Source of the DNA: Bacteroidaceae bacterium
Lineage (GTDB): Bacteria > Bacteroidota > Bacteroidia > Bacteroidales > Bacteroidaceae
Assembly (NCBI GenBank): GCA_017548165.1
Contig: JAFYMW010000005.1
Coordinates: forward strand, 1-64,000
Length of the DNA stretch: 64,000 nucleotides
Direction: 5' to 3'
Part shown: positions 18,384-27,045 of the stretch, one piece after another
How positions within the stretch are numbered: position 1 is the first letter of the stretch
How the letters are laid out: every line of letters begins with the position of its first letter
The notes under the pieces: generated by a model
Databases searched by the model: none
What the model was told of the DNA's origin: nothing
What the model saw: the letters and a program-made list of their open reading frames with translations, nothing else
Translations under genes and position numbers: made by a program

Positions 18384-18563
18384 ATGAAAGACCTTCCACG
18401 CGACCCATTCATGCTCATGAGCCTCATCAATATGAAACTCCGAGACTATTATCCCAGTCTGGATGCACTTTGCGAAGACATGAACATAGAAAAAGAGGTC
18501 CTTACCACTACCCTCGGCAGCATAGGAATGGAGTACAATCCCGAAACGAATAAATTCTGGTAG
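18384..18563 (+). CDS. small DUF4250 protein
   Basis: A 59-residue protein beginning MKDLPRDPFMLMS and containing a MKLRDYYPSLDALC segment and an IGMEYNPETNKF end. This is the DUF4250 pattern (about 60 residues, helix-turn-helix-like). Its start lies one base after the DUF1846 stop, which supports translation as a second cistron. Function unknown. Confidence 0.8.
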   Translation: MKDLPRDPFMLMSLINMKLRDYYPSLDALCEDMNIEKEVLTTTLGSIGMEYNPETNKFW

Positions 18564-18604
18564 TATGCGATTAGTAAAACTTATTTAAGCACCAACAGTC
18601 AACT

Positions 18605-19894
18605 ATGAAAGAAACCAAGGTTTTGCTGATAACTGGATATTTAGGCAGTGGCAAGACAACATTGCTCAATCGTATCCTTAATAATAATAAAGGTATACGC
18701 TTCGCTGTGATAGTAAACGATATTGGCGAAGTGAATATTGACGCTGAACTAATTCAAAAAGGTGGAGTGGTTGACCAACAAGACGATTCGCTCGTGGCTC
18801 TGCAGAATGGTTGTATATGCTGCTCGTTAAAGATGGATCTAGTGCTACAGTTACGAGAATTATTGGAGTCTGAACGTTTTGACTATATTGTCATTGAAGC
18901 CTCGGGCATCAGCGAACCCTCACCCATAGCTCAGACAATATGTGCATATCGTCGCTCTCTGGACTTAAACACACTCAATGCCGGCAACATCACTCACATC
19001 CCAACATTAGATTGCATTTGCTCCGTTGTTGATGCACTACGTCTTAAAGACGAGTTCGGATGTGGGTTGGATCTCACAGGAAAAACCATAGCAGAAGAGG
19101 ATATTGCCAACCTTGTGATACAACAGATAGAATTCTGCAATACCATCCTTCTCAATAAGGCCGACGAAGTCACAGAAGAAGAGTTGGGACGCATATATAG
19201 CATATTGCAGACTATACAACCCCAAGCCAATATCATCACATGTAATTTCTGTGATGTAAATCTGGACACATTGCTTTATACTGATCTTTTCAACTTTGAA
19301 AGCGTTGCCACCTCAGCAAGATGGATAGAAGAGTTGGACAACCCTGAACATGAAGAGGCAGAGCATCATCAATGCCATCACCACGATCATCATCATCACG
19401 ATGAGGAAACATGTCCACATTGCGGACATCACCATCATGAAGAATGCGACTGTAACCATCACCACCACGAAGACGGACACTGTTGTTGCGGGCACCACCA
19501 TGATGACGAACATCCCCATGGAGACGAATATGGTATAAGCACATGGGTATTCTATAGCCGCCGACCTTTGGATTTGGTTAACTTCGACCATTTCGTAGCC
19601 CGACAGTGGCCCAAGAGCGTAATACGTGCCAAGGGCATGTGCTATTTCAAGGGTGAGGAGAACATGTGCTATCTTTTCGAACAAGCAGGCCGACAAGTTT
19701 CCATGCATCAAACAGGCCAATGGTATGCCACCATGGCGGAAGAAGAACTAAAACCCATTCTGGCACGCGACCCAAGACTGCAGGACGACTGGGACGAAAA
19801 ATATGGCGACAGGATGCAAAAGATTGTGTTCATAGGCATACACATGGACATTGACGATTTGCGCCAAAAGCTCTTGGCTTGCCTCACTGAATAA
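18605..19894 (+). CDS. CobW/COG0523 GTPase with His-rich metal-binding insert
   Basis: A 429-residue GTPase of the CobW/COG0523 family, metallochaperones that load zinc or cobalt into client enzymes. The Walker A motif GYLGSGKTTLL is at 11-21 and the family's C-x-C-C metal site (GCICC) has Cys70, Cys72 and Cys73. E-A-S-G-I-S-E-P (Walker B region) and NKAD (guanine specificity) follow. Residues about 248-310 form a low-complexity His/Cys/Asp/Glu stretch with many H-H-H-H runs and C-P-H-C-G, a likely zinc-sequestering loop. The CobW C-terminal domain follows. The gene has its own 40-base upstream gap. No Zur box is evident to me. Confidence 0.9.
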   Translation: MKETKVLLITGYLGSGKTTLLNRILNNNKGIRFAVIVNDIGEVNIDAELIQKGGVVDQQDDSLVALQNGCICCSLKMDLVLQLRELLESERFDYIVIEASGISEPSPIAQTICAYRRSLDLNTLNAGNITHIPTLDCICSVVDALRLKDEFGCGLDLTGKTIAEEDIANLVIQQIEFCNTILLNKADEVTEEELGRIYSILQTIQPQANIITCNFCDVNLDTLLYTDLFNFESVATSARWIEELDNPEHEEAEHHQCHHHDHHHHDEETCPHCGHHHHEECDCNHHHHEDGHCCCGHHHDDEHPHGDEYGISTWVFYSRRPLDLVNFDHFVARQWPKSVIRAKGMCYFKGEENMCYLFEQAGRQVSMHQTGQWYATMAEEELKPILARDPRLQDDWDEKYGDRMQKIVFIGIHMDIDDLRQKLLACLTE

Positions 19895-19954
19895 AAACAA
19901 CCTTGCCTTTATTCCGAAACCCGCATAAACCTTAATCCTAATATTAATTTAACT

Positions 19955-20110
19955 ATGCTAGATTTCATTATAGAACATCCTGTATTGATTGGATGGTTGG
20001 TCTTTGTTGCATTGGTTTACCTTTTTGTCTACCTTGACTACACGTACTATCGCCATAATATTAAAGACAAACTAAAACAGGCATACGAGGCAATTACAGA
20101 AGAAGACTAA
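19955..20110 (+). CDS. small single-span membrane protein
   Basis: A 51-residue open frame with one clear membrane segment (about residues 9-29: IGWLVFVALVYLFVYL) followed by a short basic then acidic tail (KDKLKQAYEAITEED). It lies 60 bases after the CobW gene on the same strand. The pattern of a single helix plus charged tail suggests a real small protein, but I know of no family. Confidence 0.5.
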   Translation: MLDFIIEHPVLIGWLVFVALVYLFVYLDYTYYRHNIKDKLKQAYEAITEED

Positions 20111-20250
20111 AAAAGACACATCAAAGTCCTCTCCCAACATATGAGGAATTGTAAAAATTGCTCTTTTCAAACATTATTTGTCAGTTATTTATTATCTATT
20201 TTCATTTTTCAAAGTTACTTCCGTTTAGAAATGACAAATTAAATGCGATT

Positions 20251-20284
20251 TATTTGTTATTTCGCCCACTTATTCGTACCTTTG
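20251..20284 (+). promoter_or_regulatory. promoter of the HU gene, cassette member
   Basis: The -33 TTTG (20253-20256), a 20-base spacer containing CACTTATTCG and the -7 TACCTTTG (20277-20284) form a complete promoter. The spacer core is identical to those at 16866-16885 and about 63046-63055. Confidence 0.85.
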
Positions 20285-20360
20285 CAGCCGCAAATGACTA
20301 AATGTCAACAAATAAGTAACAAAAATACGCAAAATAACAACAACAAAATAGGATATTAAT

Positions 20361-20654
20361 ATGACAAAACAGGAACTCGTACGTAAGATTTCTCAGGAGA
20401 CAGGAATTGACCAGCCCACAGCCTTGGCATCAGTAGAGGCTCTTATGAATATCATCAAGAACACCATGGCCAATGGCGAAAATGTATACTTGCGTGGTTT
20501 CGGTACTTTCAATCTGAAAAAACGTGCACAAAAAACCGCACGCAACATCACAAAAAAGGAAACAATCATCGTTCCCGAGCATTACATTCCTTCATTCAAG
20601 CCATGCCCTGAATTCCAGACTATGGTTGCAGAAGTAAAGGAAGTAAAGGAATAA
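20361..20654 (+). CDS. HU/IHF family DNA-binding protein
   Basis: A 97-residue nucleoid protein. It opens with MTKQELVRKISQETGID, has the GF-G-TF segment (LRGFGTFNLKKR) that leads into the DNA-binding arm, and the arm-return strand with P-S-F-K-P near the C-terminus. The last residues repeat Val-Lys-Glu. HU/IHF proteins bind as dimers and bend DNA. The gene has a long leader of about 70 bases after its promoter and a good terminator. Confidence 0.95.
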   Translation: MTKQELVRKISQETGIDQPTALASVEALMNIIKNTMANGENVYLRGFGTFNLKKRAQKTARNITKKETIIVPEHYIPSFKPCPEFQTMVAEVKEVKE

Positions 20655-20676
20655 AACTCTCCTAATGTACTATGAA

Positions 20677-20710
20677 AGCAGGTATCTTTTAAAAGATATC
20701 TGCTTTTTTT
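20677..20710 (+). terminator. intrinsic terminator of the HU gene
   Basis: AGCAGGTATCTTTT pairs with AAAAGATATCTGCT (one G-T wobble), followed by a run of seven T (20704-20710). Confidence 0.9.
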
Positions 20711-20744
20711 AGCTTGATATTGCACTATATTCAAAAAAAGGTTG

Positions 20745-20752
20745 TATATTTG
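20745..20752 (+). promoter_or_regulatory. -7 element of tRNA-Leu
   Basis: TATATTTG fits TAnnTTTG 14 bases before the tRNA. A TTG at 20720-20722 is the nearest -33 candidate, slightly too far upstream. Confidence 0.6.
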
Positions 20753-20765
20753 CAACATCTAAGTT

Positions 20766-20847
20766 GCGCCTGTGGTGGAATTGGTAGACACGCCAGACTT
20801 AGGATCTGGTGCAGTGATGCGTGTAGGTTCGAGTCCTATTAGGCGTA
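20766..20847 (+). tRNA. tRNA-Leu (anticodon UAG)
   Basis: Acceptor stem GCGCCTG pairs with TAGGCGT with wobbles at both ends. The anticodon stem CCAGA/TCTGG encloses the loop CTTAGGA, giving anticodon TAG. A long variable arm follows, as expected for a leucine tRNA, and the T loop is TTCGAGT. CCA is not encoded. Confidence 0.95.
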
Positions 20848-20848
20848 C

Positions 20849-20887
20849 AAAAAAGTAGGAAGTAAGCAATTTTACTTCCTACTTTTT
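20849..20887. terminator. bidirectional terminator between tRNA-Leu and the S41 gene
   Basis: A-run plus GTAGGAAGTAA pairs with TTACTTCCTAC plus T-run across a six-base loop. It ends the tRNA on the plus strand and overlaps the stop codon of the minus-strand S41 gene. Confidence 0.85.
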
Positions 20888-21905
20888 ATATCAGTATACA
20901 CACCTTGCTTAGTATGGTACGTGCTGTTTCAATAAGAGTATCCTCGCCTTTTACTATATCTTCTGGATTCATAGAACATGGAATGGTGGGAGGGATGCCG
21001 AATTCGATGTGATGGCGGTTGCGGTCGAATTGGGGACAGGCACTGAAGCGGACTATCCAACCATTGGGAAGTTCGCTGACAAAAGGCATTCCACTACCTC
21101 CACCAGTACTATCGCCCAAGGTACGCACATTGGGACAGCACAGCATATCGCGAACAAAGGTGTTAGTAGCGCTATAACATGCTCTATTGGTGAGAATTAT
21201 GACTGGCTTCTGCCAACGTATGGTAGTGCTGGGTTCCAGATATTCGGGATAAAGTTCAGAAAAATCCGAATGTCCTGTACCTGTCTTGTAAGAGCGGTAA
21301 CCAACAAGAATACGTTCGTTGGTAAAATGCGAAGCAAAACGTTGTTCATAATCCAACTGCCCTCCACCATTACCTCTTATGTCTATGATAAGACCGGAGC
21401 ACAAGCGAAGATAATACAAGACCTCGGCAATGTTACCCTCGCCTATACCAGAAGAAAAACTGGTGTAGACGATATAGCCCACATTGTCATCAAGAATGCG
21501 ATAACGGAGGCCTGCAGCAATACGATAATCTGTCCCGAGGTAGGCTTCGCGAATCTCCTCGTCAAGGTTTGCGGGATAATCATCCTTCCAAGCCCAATAC
21601 CTACCCACATCGGCAGCAGTATAAAGATTGACATGACCATCACGCAGTTCTGAGAGCATGTTGCATAAAACATCTTGCTGCTGCGACAAAGTCATCTGTG
21701 GATTGAGTTGTCCATTATATCTACTATACACTTCGTTCCAATCCAGTCCAATGGCTTGTGCCTTGTAGTCAAGAAAACAGTAATGTTCGTCTATTATCTT
21801 CCACAAAGCTTCTAAGTTGCCCTGTGGTGTATTGTCATACTGCTCTTCACGGATACAACCAGAGAAAAGTAAAACTATGGCTAATATAATAAGGTGTAGT
21901 TTCAT
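20886..21905 (-). CDS. S41-family peptidase lipoprotein
   Basis: A 339-residue lipoprotein with lipobox Cys17 (FSGC) followed by Ile-Arg-Glu-Glu, a charged stretch resembling the Bacteroidetes surface-export signal. The S41 (C-terminal processing protease) fold is recognisable from LSELRDGHVNLY (about 85-97), VGYIVYTSF, GLIIDIRGNGGG (about 170-182) and the nucleophile region TNRACYSATNTF, with the catalytic Ser after Tyr. No PDZ domain is obvious. It would cut peptides at the cell surface or in the periplasm. The gene stands alone, convergent with tRNA-Leu. Confidence 0.85.
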   Translation of the reverse strand: MKLHLIILAIVLLFSGCIREEQYDNTPQGNLEALWKIIDEHYCFLDYKAQAIGLDWNEVYSRYNGQLNPQMTLSQQQDVLCNMLSELRDGHVNLYTAADVGRYWAWKDDYPANLDEEIREAYLGTDYRIAAGLRYRILDDNVGYIVYTSFSSGIGEGNIAEVLYYLRLCSGLIIDIRGNGGGQLDYEQRFASHFTNERILVGYRSYKTGTGHSDFSELYPEYLEPSTTIRWQKPVIILTNRACYSATNTFVRDMLCCPNVRTLGDSTGGGSGMPFVSELPNGWIVRFSACPQFDRNRHHIEFGIPPTIPCSMNPEDIVKGEDTLIETARTILSKVCILI

Positions 21906-21910
21906 AGCAG

Positions 21911-21945
21911 GGAGAGATTAACGGGGAGCGATGAGCGGGAGCGGC
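21911..21945. repeat. degenerate 7-base repeat array
   Basis: Units GGAGAGA, TTAACGG, GGAGCGA, TGAGCGG follow in phase just upstream of the S41 start codon. Confidence 0.7.
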
Positions 21946-21978
21946 TATGTGTAGCGTCCGAGGTTAAGAGATTTACAG

Positions 21979-22029
21979 ACCCCCTCCGCGCTTTGCGCTC
22001 GTCCCACCTAACTTAGGGGGACTGTTGGG
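21979..22029. repeat. REP-like palindromic element
   Basis: A CCCCCT (21980-21985) and AGGGGG (22015-22020) pair, with an inner perfect GCGC-TTT-GCGC hairpin (21988-21998). It looks like a dispersed intergenic palindrome rather than a terminator, as both neighbouring genes point left. Confidence 0.5.
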
Positions 22030-22032
22030 GGT

Positions 22033-22060
22033 GGAACGATTAACGATTAGTGATTAACGA
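22033..22060. repeat. degenerate 7-base repeat array
   Basis: Four in-phase units: GGAACGA, TTAACGA, TTAGTGA, TTAACGA. Confidence 0.75.
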
Positions 22061-22148
22061 GGGGAGAAATTGTAGTCGGTAATATTTTTGTGTTAATCTA
22101 CCCTATCTGTGTTCATCTATTTTCGCTAAACAGAATCGGTTTTTACGT

Positions 22149-22973
22149 TCATTCATCGCGGAGCGATAAACGGCTGAAGGTTCTGACAAGTCCTATCATA
22201 AAGGTATGTGAATAATCGTGTACTTTTATACTGTGGATATGGCTTTGGCGAATATCGCATAGGTAGCCTGCGCGCATAATGATGTATTTTCCTAATGGTA
22301 TATCTACCGACAATTGTTGCCACAGAGAGAATGCATTTGCTGGGTGAGAAAAGCATACATTACCATTGATATTACCTTGATACATATCGTAATAACTCTG
22401 TCCAAACTGAGGAGAGAACATCATGCCAACAAGAGGCATATTTGCTTGATACCTCAAAGCAATATCCTTCTTGCCAAGACGGAGTTTGTAGTTTGCCATT
22501 ACTGAGGCAGAGAAATCCACGGAGAGTCTTCCTTGAGCTGGATTGTTACCACCTCGGGTGCTGAATAAGAATCCTGCATCGGCGCCTACTGCACCACCCG
22601 CCATGAGGCGAAGACCTGATGCTAGAGTCCAGTTGTAATGCCAAAGAGCATCAAACCCCACATGGCCTCCGAAATAACGTGCCGTTTGTAAAGAGTTGTG
22701 CGTTGACGTGAAACTGCCTTGCCACAAGCTCTGGTAGGAAATACGTTTGTCGACCATAGTGGTCATCCGCAATGTCTCGTGCATTAGGTTTATCTGATAA
22801 CCTGTGTAATCACGTGGAGAAAGATAGGTATCCAACTGATGTGATGAACCTATTCCAATGGTGAAGGCATGAGTGCGAATAGTTGTGTCCTTGCTCTGCG
22901 CAAAAAGGCATATAGCAAGGAAACTTACAATCAAAGTTGCGAGAGCACGACGTGCAGATAAGAGAATCGGCAT
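22149..22973 (-). CDS. DUF3316-like outer-membrane protein
   Basis: A 274-residue exported protein. I place the start at the ATG at 22973, preceded by AGGAAA; an in-frame TTG at 22991 abuts the parC stop but would add charged residues before the signal peptide. The signal peptide ends near LFAQ. The mature part is built of amphipathic strands with aromatic ends (SYYDMYQGN, ALRYQANMPLVG, HTFMIGLVRTFSR), the DUF3316 pattern of Bacteroidales barrel-like proteins. It lies directly downstream of parC on the same strand and is probably co-transcribed. Function unknown. Confidence 0.75.
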   Translation of the reverse strand: MPILLSARRALATLIVSFLAICLFAQSKDTTIRTHAFTIGIGSSHQLDTYLSPRDYTGYQINLMHETLRMTTMVDKRISYQSLWQGSFTSTHNSLQTARYFGGHVGFDALWHYNWTLASGLRLMAGGAVGADAGFLFSTRGGNNPAQGRLSVDFSASVMANYKLRLGKKDIALRYQANMPLVGMMFSPQFGQSYYDMYQGNINGNVCFSHPANAFSLWQQLSVDIPLGKYIIMRAGYLCDIRQSHIHSIKVHDYSHTFMIGLVRTFSRLSLRDE

Positions 22974-22991
22974 GTATTTCCTATTGTACAA

Positions 22992-25649
22992 CTAATCAAA
23001 GAGATGCATCTGACCTGTAAGCTCGTCAGCAATGTCTTGTTGACTCTTACCATCGTCTGGGTCAAGATTCTCGACATCATCCTCTGCCCTTAAAGACTCA
23101 TCTGCTGATTCTTCAGGAAAACGTGTAGGTTCCAGTTCCTCTACTGCATCAACACAGAGTGTGGTGATACGCTTACCCTTGGCCTTGAAACTCTTCAGAC
23201 CGATGAACTCCTCGGCATCAACCTCCATGGGCTCGCGGAAACTGTCGCTACCACCCAGAACAACCTTGATGCGCGGATATGGCGTATCGGAAAGAAGCAG
23301 GAGTTGATTCTCAGGATTCTCGCCGAGGAAATTCTGATGACGTACAGTAGCCTCCATACGGAACCTCTTCACATAGGCATAACCATTCTGGTCTTTGTCA
23401 AAGAGAACTGCAGTCCATATCTTCTCGGAATCGTATTTCTCTATGCGAAGAATATTGTTCTCATAGTGGTTGTTGGTATCGAAGTTGGTGACATAAAAAT
23501 CACCGTTGGGCAAGACAACAAGTATCTGATCACCACTATGGAACTCGCCAAGATAAGTACCCTGTTCGTCGTAGTTGATACGGTTCACATCGGGATCCCA
23601 CCATACCCTGCGACCACCGAGAGTACTTCCTCCGTGACTCTTGAGGGTGATACGGGCTATCTCGTTCTTGGACAAGAGGTTGCCCAACGATGCTCTACCC
23701 TTAATAGCAAGGAGAGAGAAGTCGTAGTCGAAGAACACCTTCTTGAGTTTGGGATTGGGTTTCATCACCACCTTTATCACCTCTGCCTCGCCATTGGGAT
23801 TGGCGGTGAAATAGAGCACACGGCTACCAGGGGTACCCTTGGTGATATCATACTCCCTGTCGCGTGTAAGACTGGTGACATTGAAACGCTTCACATAGTA
23901 GTTTCCAGCTTTACCATCTCGGTACACTGCATTATAGATAATTCGGCTGTCGCTCTTCTTGAAGATGGCCACATGCATAATCTCCACCTTGCGTTTCTCT
24001 TTCTTTGAACGCTCTGTTTCGCCAACGAAAATCTTGTCGGCAACCTTGACCACCTTGTATGTTCCATCCTTGTAGAAGACAATGATGTCGTCGATATCCG
24101 AACAATTGCAGATGTATTCGTCCTTCTTCAGCGATGTGCCGATAAAACCCTCTTCTCTATTGATATAAAGTTTTTCATTAGCCTCGACAACAGTAGCAGC
24201 AGAAATGGTGTCGAAGTTCTTGATCTCTGTAAGACGAGGATGCTCCTTGCCGTATTTGTTAAGAATAAAAGAGAACCACTGACATGTTACCTCGATCATA
24301 TTGGCAAGCTCGCTTTCTATCTGTGCCAACTCCTCGCGAATACGAGCCATGAGCTCTTCGGCCTTATCCTTGTTGAACTTTAGTATTCGCGCCATCTTGA
24401 TATCCATAAGACGAAGGATATCGTCTTTGGTTACCTCACGAACCATCTTAGGATACCATGGAGTGAGGCGCTCATCAATCCACTCGCAAGCCTCATCCAT
24501 AGTTTTGGCATTCTCGAACTTCTTGTCCTTATAGATACGTTCCTCGATGAAAATCTGTTCGAGCGAAGCAAAATGAAGTTGTTCAAGCAACTCGTTCTGA
24601 CGTATGAGCCTTTCCTGGCGCAACAGTTCAAGGGTGTTGTCGACAGAACGCTTTAAAACATCACTAACAGTAAGGAACTGAGGTTTTCTCTCGTCGATAA
24701 CACAACAGTTGGGACTGATGCTGACCTCGCAGTCGGTGCATGCATACAAAGCATCGATGGTTTTGTCGGAAGATGCGCCAGGGGTGAGATGGATTAGGAT
24801 CTCGACATTGGCAGAGGTCATATCCTCGACCTTGCGAACCTTGATTTTGCCCTTCTCTGCAGCCTTGAGTATGGAATCGATAAAAGTAGAGGGTTTGGAT
24901 GCTGTACCAGTGGTCTTGCCAAAAGGAATCTCGGTGATGGCAAGAGTCTTGCTATCGCGTTTCTCAATCTTGGCTCTGACACGGACGGCGCCACCTCGCT
25001 GGCCATCGTTGTAACGGCTTACATCTATGCTGCCTCCTGTAGGGAAATCGGGATATAGTTGAAAGTCCTCGCCACGAAGATACTTGATGGCAGCCTCACA
25101 TATCTCACCTACGTTATGAGGTAAAATTTTACACGATAGACCAACGGCAATACCCTCGGCACCTTGCGCAAGGAGCAATGGGAACTTCACAGGCAATGCC
25201 ACAGGTTCCTTGTTGCGACCATCGTAACTGAGTTTCCATTCCGTGGTCTTGGGATTAAAAACAACATCAAGGGCAAACTTGGAAAGTCGGGCTTCAATAT
25301 AACGTGCCGCTGCAGCATCGTCGCCAGTGAGAATATTGCCCCAGTTACCCTGACAGTCAATAAGCAACTCCTTCTGTCCTAATTGCACCAGTGCATCCTT
25401 GATACTGGCATCGCCATGGGGGTGAAACTGCATGGTATGACCCACGATGTTGGCAACCTTGTTATAACGTCCGTCGTCCATACGCTTCATGGAATGCAGG
25501 ATACGACGTTGAACAGGTTTGAAACCATCACCGATATGAGGTACTGCACGTTCAAGGATTACATACGATGCATAGTCCAGAAACCAATTCTGGAACATAT
25601 TACTAAGATGGTGCACTACACCATCGCCTTGTTGCCTGTTGTCTATCAT
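22992..25649 (-). CDS. parC: DNA topoisomerase IV subunit A
   Basis: An 885-residue type IIA topoisomerase A subunit that passes and rejoins DNA during decatenation. The breakage-reunion domain starts near residue 15; the QFHPHGDAS block (74-82) is the quinolone region and R116-Y117 (AAARYIEARL) is the catalytic Arg-Tyr pair. The coiled-coil part (about 350-450) and the C-terminal beta-pinwheel repeats follow, ending in an acidic tail. A GyrA box (QRRGGKG type) is not seen, which favours ParC over GyrA. The ParE subunit is not in the window. Confidence 0.9.
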   Translation of the reverse strand: MIDNRQQGDGVVHHLSNMFQNWFLDYASYVILERAVPHIGDGFKPVQRRILHSMKRMDDGRYNKVANIVGHTMQFHPHGDASIKDALVQLGQKELLIDCQGNWGNILTGDDAAAARYIEARLSKFALDVVFNPKTTEWKLSYDGRNKEPVALPVKFPLLLAQGAEGIAVGLSCKILPHNVGEICEAAIKYLRGEDFQLYPDFPTGGSIDVSRYNDGQRGGAVRVRAKIEKRDSKTLAITEIPFGKTTGTASKPSTFIDSILKAAEKGKIKVRKVEDMTSANVEILIHLTPGASSDKTIDALYACTDCEVSISPNCCVIDERKPQFLTVSDVLKRSVDNTLELLRQERLIRQNELLEQLHFASLEQIFIEERIYKDKKFENAKTMDEACEWIDERLTPWYPKMVREVTKDDILRLMDIKMARILKFNKDKAEELMARIREELAQIESELANMIEVTCQWFSFILNKYGKEHPRLTEIKNFDTISAATVVEANEKLYINREEGFIGTSLKKDEYICNCSDIDDIIVFYKDGTYKVVKVADKIFVGETERSKKEKRKVEIMHVAIFKKSDSRIIYNAVYRDGKAGNYYVKRFNVTSLTRDREYDITKGTPGSRVLYFTANPNGEAEVIKVVMKPNPKLKKVFFDYDFSLLAIKGRASLGNLLSKNEIARITLKSHGGSTLGGRRVWWDPDVNRINYDEQGTYLGEFHSGDQILVVLPNGDFYVTNFDTNNHYENNILRIEKYDSEKIWTAVLFDKDQNGYAYVKRFRMEATVRHQNFLGENPENQLLLLSDTPYPRIKVVLGGSDSFREPMEVDAEEFIGLKSFKAKGKRITTLCVDAVEELEPTRFPEESADESLRAEDDVENLDPDDGKSQQDIADELTGQMHLFD

Positions 25650-25668
25650 TTACATGGTATTTTCTGTA

Positions 25669-25676
25669 CAAATATA
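25669..25676 (-). promoter_or_regulatory. -7 element for parC
   Basis: On the minus strand this reads TATATTTG, 20 bases before the parC start. The nearest -33 TTTG is 23 bases away, somewhat far. Confidence 0.5.
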
Positions 25677-25708
25677 CAAACAAACGAGCGAAATAATATC
25701 AAACCTGC

Positions 25709-25738
25709 TTGGATATTTCACACTTCTTGTTATATTTG
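25709..25738 (+). promoter_or_regulatory. promoter of the EEP gene
   Basis: TTG (25709-25711), 19 bases, and TATATTTG (25731-25738) form a consensus promoter. The start codon at 25744 lies only five bases after the -7 element, so the transcript should have little or no leader. Confidence 0.75.
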
Positions 25739-25743
25739 CAAAC

Positions 25744-26682
25744 ATGAGATGGTGGTTTGTTGCTATATTCTATCTGATTTCCGCGATAAACATTCACGGA
25801 CAGAGGTTTCGCGTAGCAACATGGAATATAGAAAATGCCTTTGACACTATACATGACAAAGGAAAAGATGACATGGAATTCCTGCCCACAGCAGAACGTA
25901 AATGGCATAGCGGTCGCTATTGGCACAAACTACGTGGGATAACACAAACCATTGCCGCCATGGAGTTGCCGGCACTTATAGGAATACAAGAGGTAGAAAA
26001 CGACACGGTGCTGCGCGACCTGACACGTCGTACTGCCCTATGGTCAGCACGATATAAGTTTGTCATGACAGACTGCGACGACACTCGAGGTGTGGATGTG
26101 GCTCTATTGTACAAACCTGAGGTATTCCAACTCTTTTCGTGGCATGCAGTGCGTATACCGTCCACAGAAAATGGGTTGCTACCAACAAGAGACATTCTTG
26201 TAGCCAGCGGTATTGTTGGCAAAGACACGCTGAACATCTGTGTGGTGCACCTACCAAGCAGACGTAACAACAACAGGGCAACGAAACTCAACAGAGCGTT
26301 GGCAGTACAAACACTGTGCCACACGCTGGATTCGCTACAAGGACAGAAAACACTTGTTATAGGAGACTTCAACGCCGAACCTGGCGACCAGATTTTCGAT
26401 TCCTTAGGAAGATACGCCACTACCCTACTGCCCACAGACAAGAAAACGCTCTACGACAAACGAGGAACTTATTATTTCCGTGGCGAATGGGGATTTCTGG
26501 ATCACATTCTGGCATCGAAAGAACTGCATCACTACTCTATCGGTGAAGCTGAAGAATGCAGATTTACATGGTTACTGAGAACCAGCAAACAGATACCACA
26601 CAGAACATATGGTGGCAACAGTTACCTTGGGGGAATCAGTGACCATCTGCCCTTAATCTGCGACTTTGAACTGAGAAGATAA
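25744..26682 (+). CDS. exported endonuclease/exonuclease/phosphatase family protein
   Basis: A 312-residue protein with a signal peptide (MRWWFVAIFYLISAINIHG). The EEP fold is clear: VATWNIENAF (about 22-31, metal-binding Asn/Glu), GIQEVEND (about 80, catalytic Glu), VVHLPS, VIGDFNAEPGD (about 204-214, Asp-x-Asn) and the closing SDHLP with the catalytic Asp-His. Such proteins cut DNA, RNA or phosphodiesters; the exported location suggests nutrient scavenging. An upstream in-frame ATG at 25639 would overlap the promoter and lacks a signal peptide at its start, so I chose 25744. Divergent from parC. Confidence 0.85.
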   Translation: MRWWFVAIFYLISAINIHGQRFRVATWNIENAFDTIHDKGKDDMEFLPTAERKWHSGRYWHKLRGITQTIAAMELPALIGIQEVENDTVLRDLTRRTALWSARYKFVMTDCDDTRGVDVALLYKPEVFQLFSWHAVRIPSTENGLLPTRDILVASGIVGKDTLNICVVHLPSRRNNNRATKLNRALAVQTLCHTLDSLQGQKTLVIGDFNAEPGDQIFDSLGRYATTLLPTDKKTLYDKRGTYYFRGEWGFLDHILASKELHHYSIGEAEECRFTWLLRTSKQIPHRTYGGNSYLGGISDHLPLICDFELRR

Positions 26683-26704
26683 AGTTCTACAACAACAGAA
26701 TAAG

Positions 26705-26995
26705 TCAGGAAGAAAGTTCGCTGGCAAACATTGTATCCAAACTTTGCTGAGAAAACGGACATGGTTCACCACGGAGCCTGGCAAGTTGAAACTGTTGACA
26801 AGCACGAAGTACGGAATCTTCTTGAAAACATTTGAAAAGGGTCGCTTTCAGTTCATCCAGTCTGGAAACATCCTTTACAGAAAACTTACCGCATACAGCA
26901 TAACTGACCTCCTTCTGAGGCATTACATCATGATAATAGTAGGACCATACCAGAAATTGCATACACACATCAGGTGTCATCAATACTTCATTCAT
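26705..26995 (-). CDS. small hypothetical protein
   Basis: A 96-residue open frame of ordinary composition (MNEVLMTPDVCMQF start, LDELKATLFKCFQED helix, several Cys). It sits between the convergent EEP gene and the heptad array before comF. I do not recognise a family. An opposing frame overlaps most of it, but the minus-strand frame has the more protein-like residue use. Confidence 0.5.
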   Translation of the reverse strand: MNEVLMTPDVCMQFLVWSYYYHDVMPQKEVSYAVCGKFSVKDVSRLDELKATLFKCFQEDSVLRACQQFQLARLRGEPCPFSQQSLDTMFASELSS

Positions 26996-27003
26996 TTGAT
27001 TTT

Positions 27004-27045
27004 AATCGTTAGTCGTTAAACACTAATCGCTCAACGTTAATCGTC
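27004..27045. repeat. degenerate 7-base repeat array (minus orientation)
   Basis: Six in-phase units on the plus strand: AATCGTT, AGTCGTT, AAACACT, AATCGCT, CAACGTT, AATCGTC, the reverse complements of the TTAACGA/TGAGCGA type. The array runs into the end of comF. Confidence 0.8.

Noticed and set aside
21009..21653. 214-residue plus-strand frame opposite the S41 gene
   Set aside because: The minus strand encodes a recognisable lipoprotein protease; the plus-strand frame has no domain.
23304..24008. 234-residue plus-strand frame inside parC
   Set aside because: Antisense to conserved topoisomerase sequence with full domain coverage.
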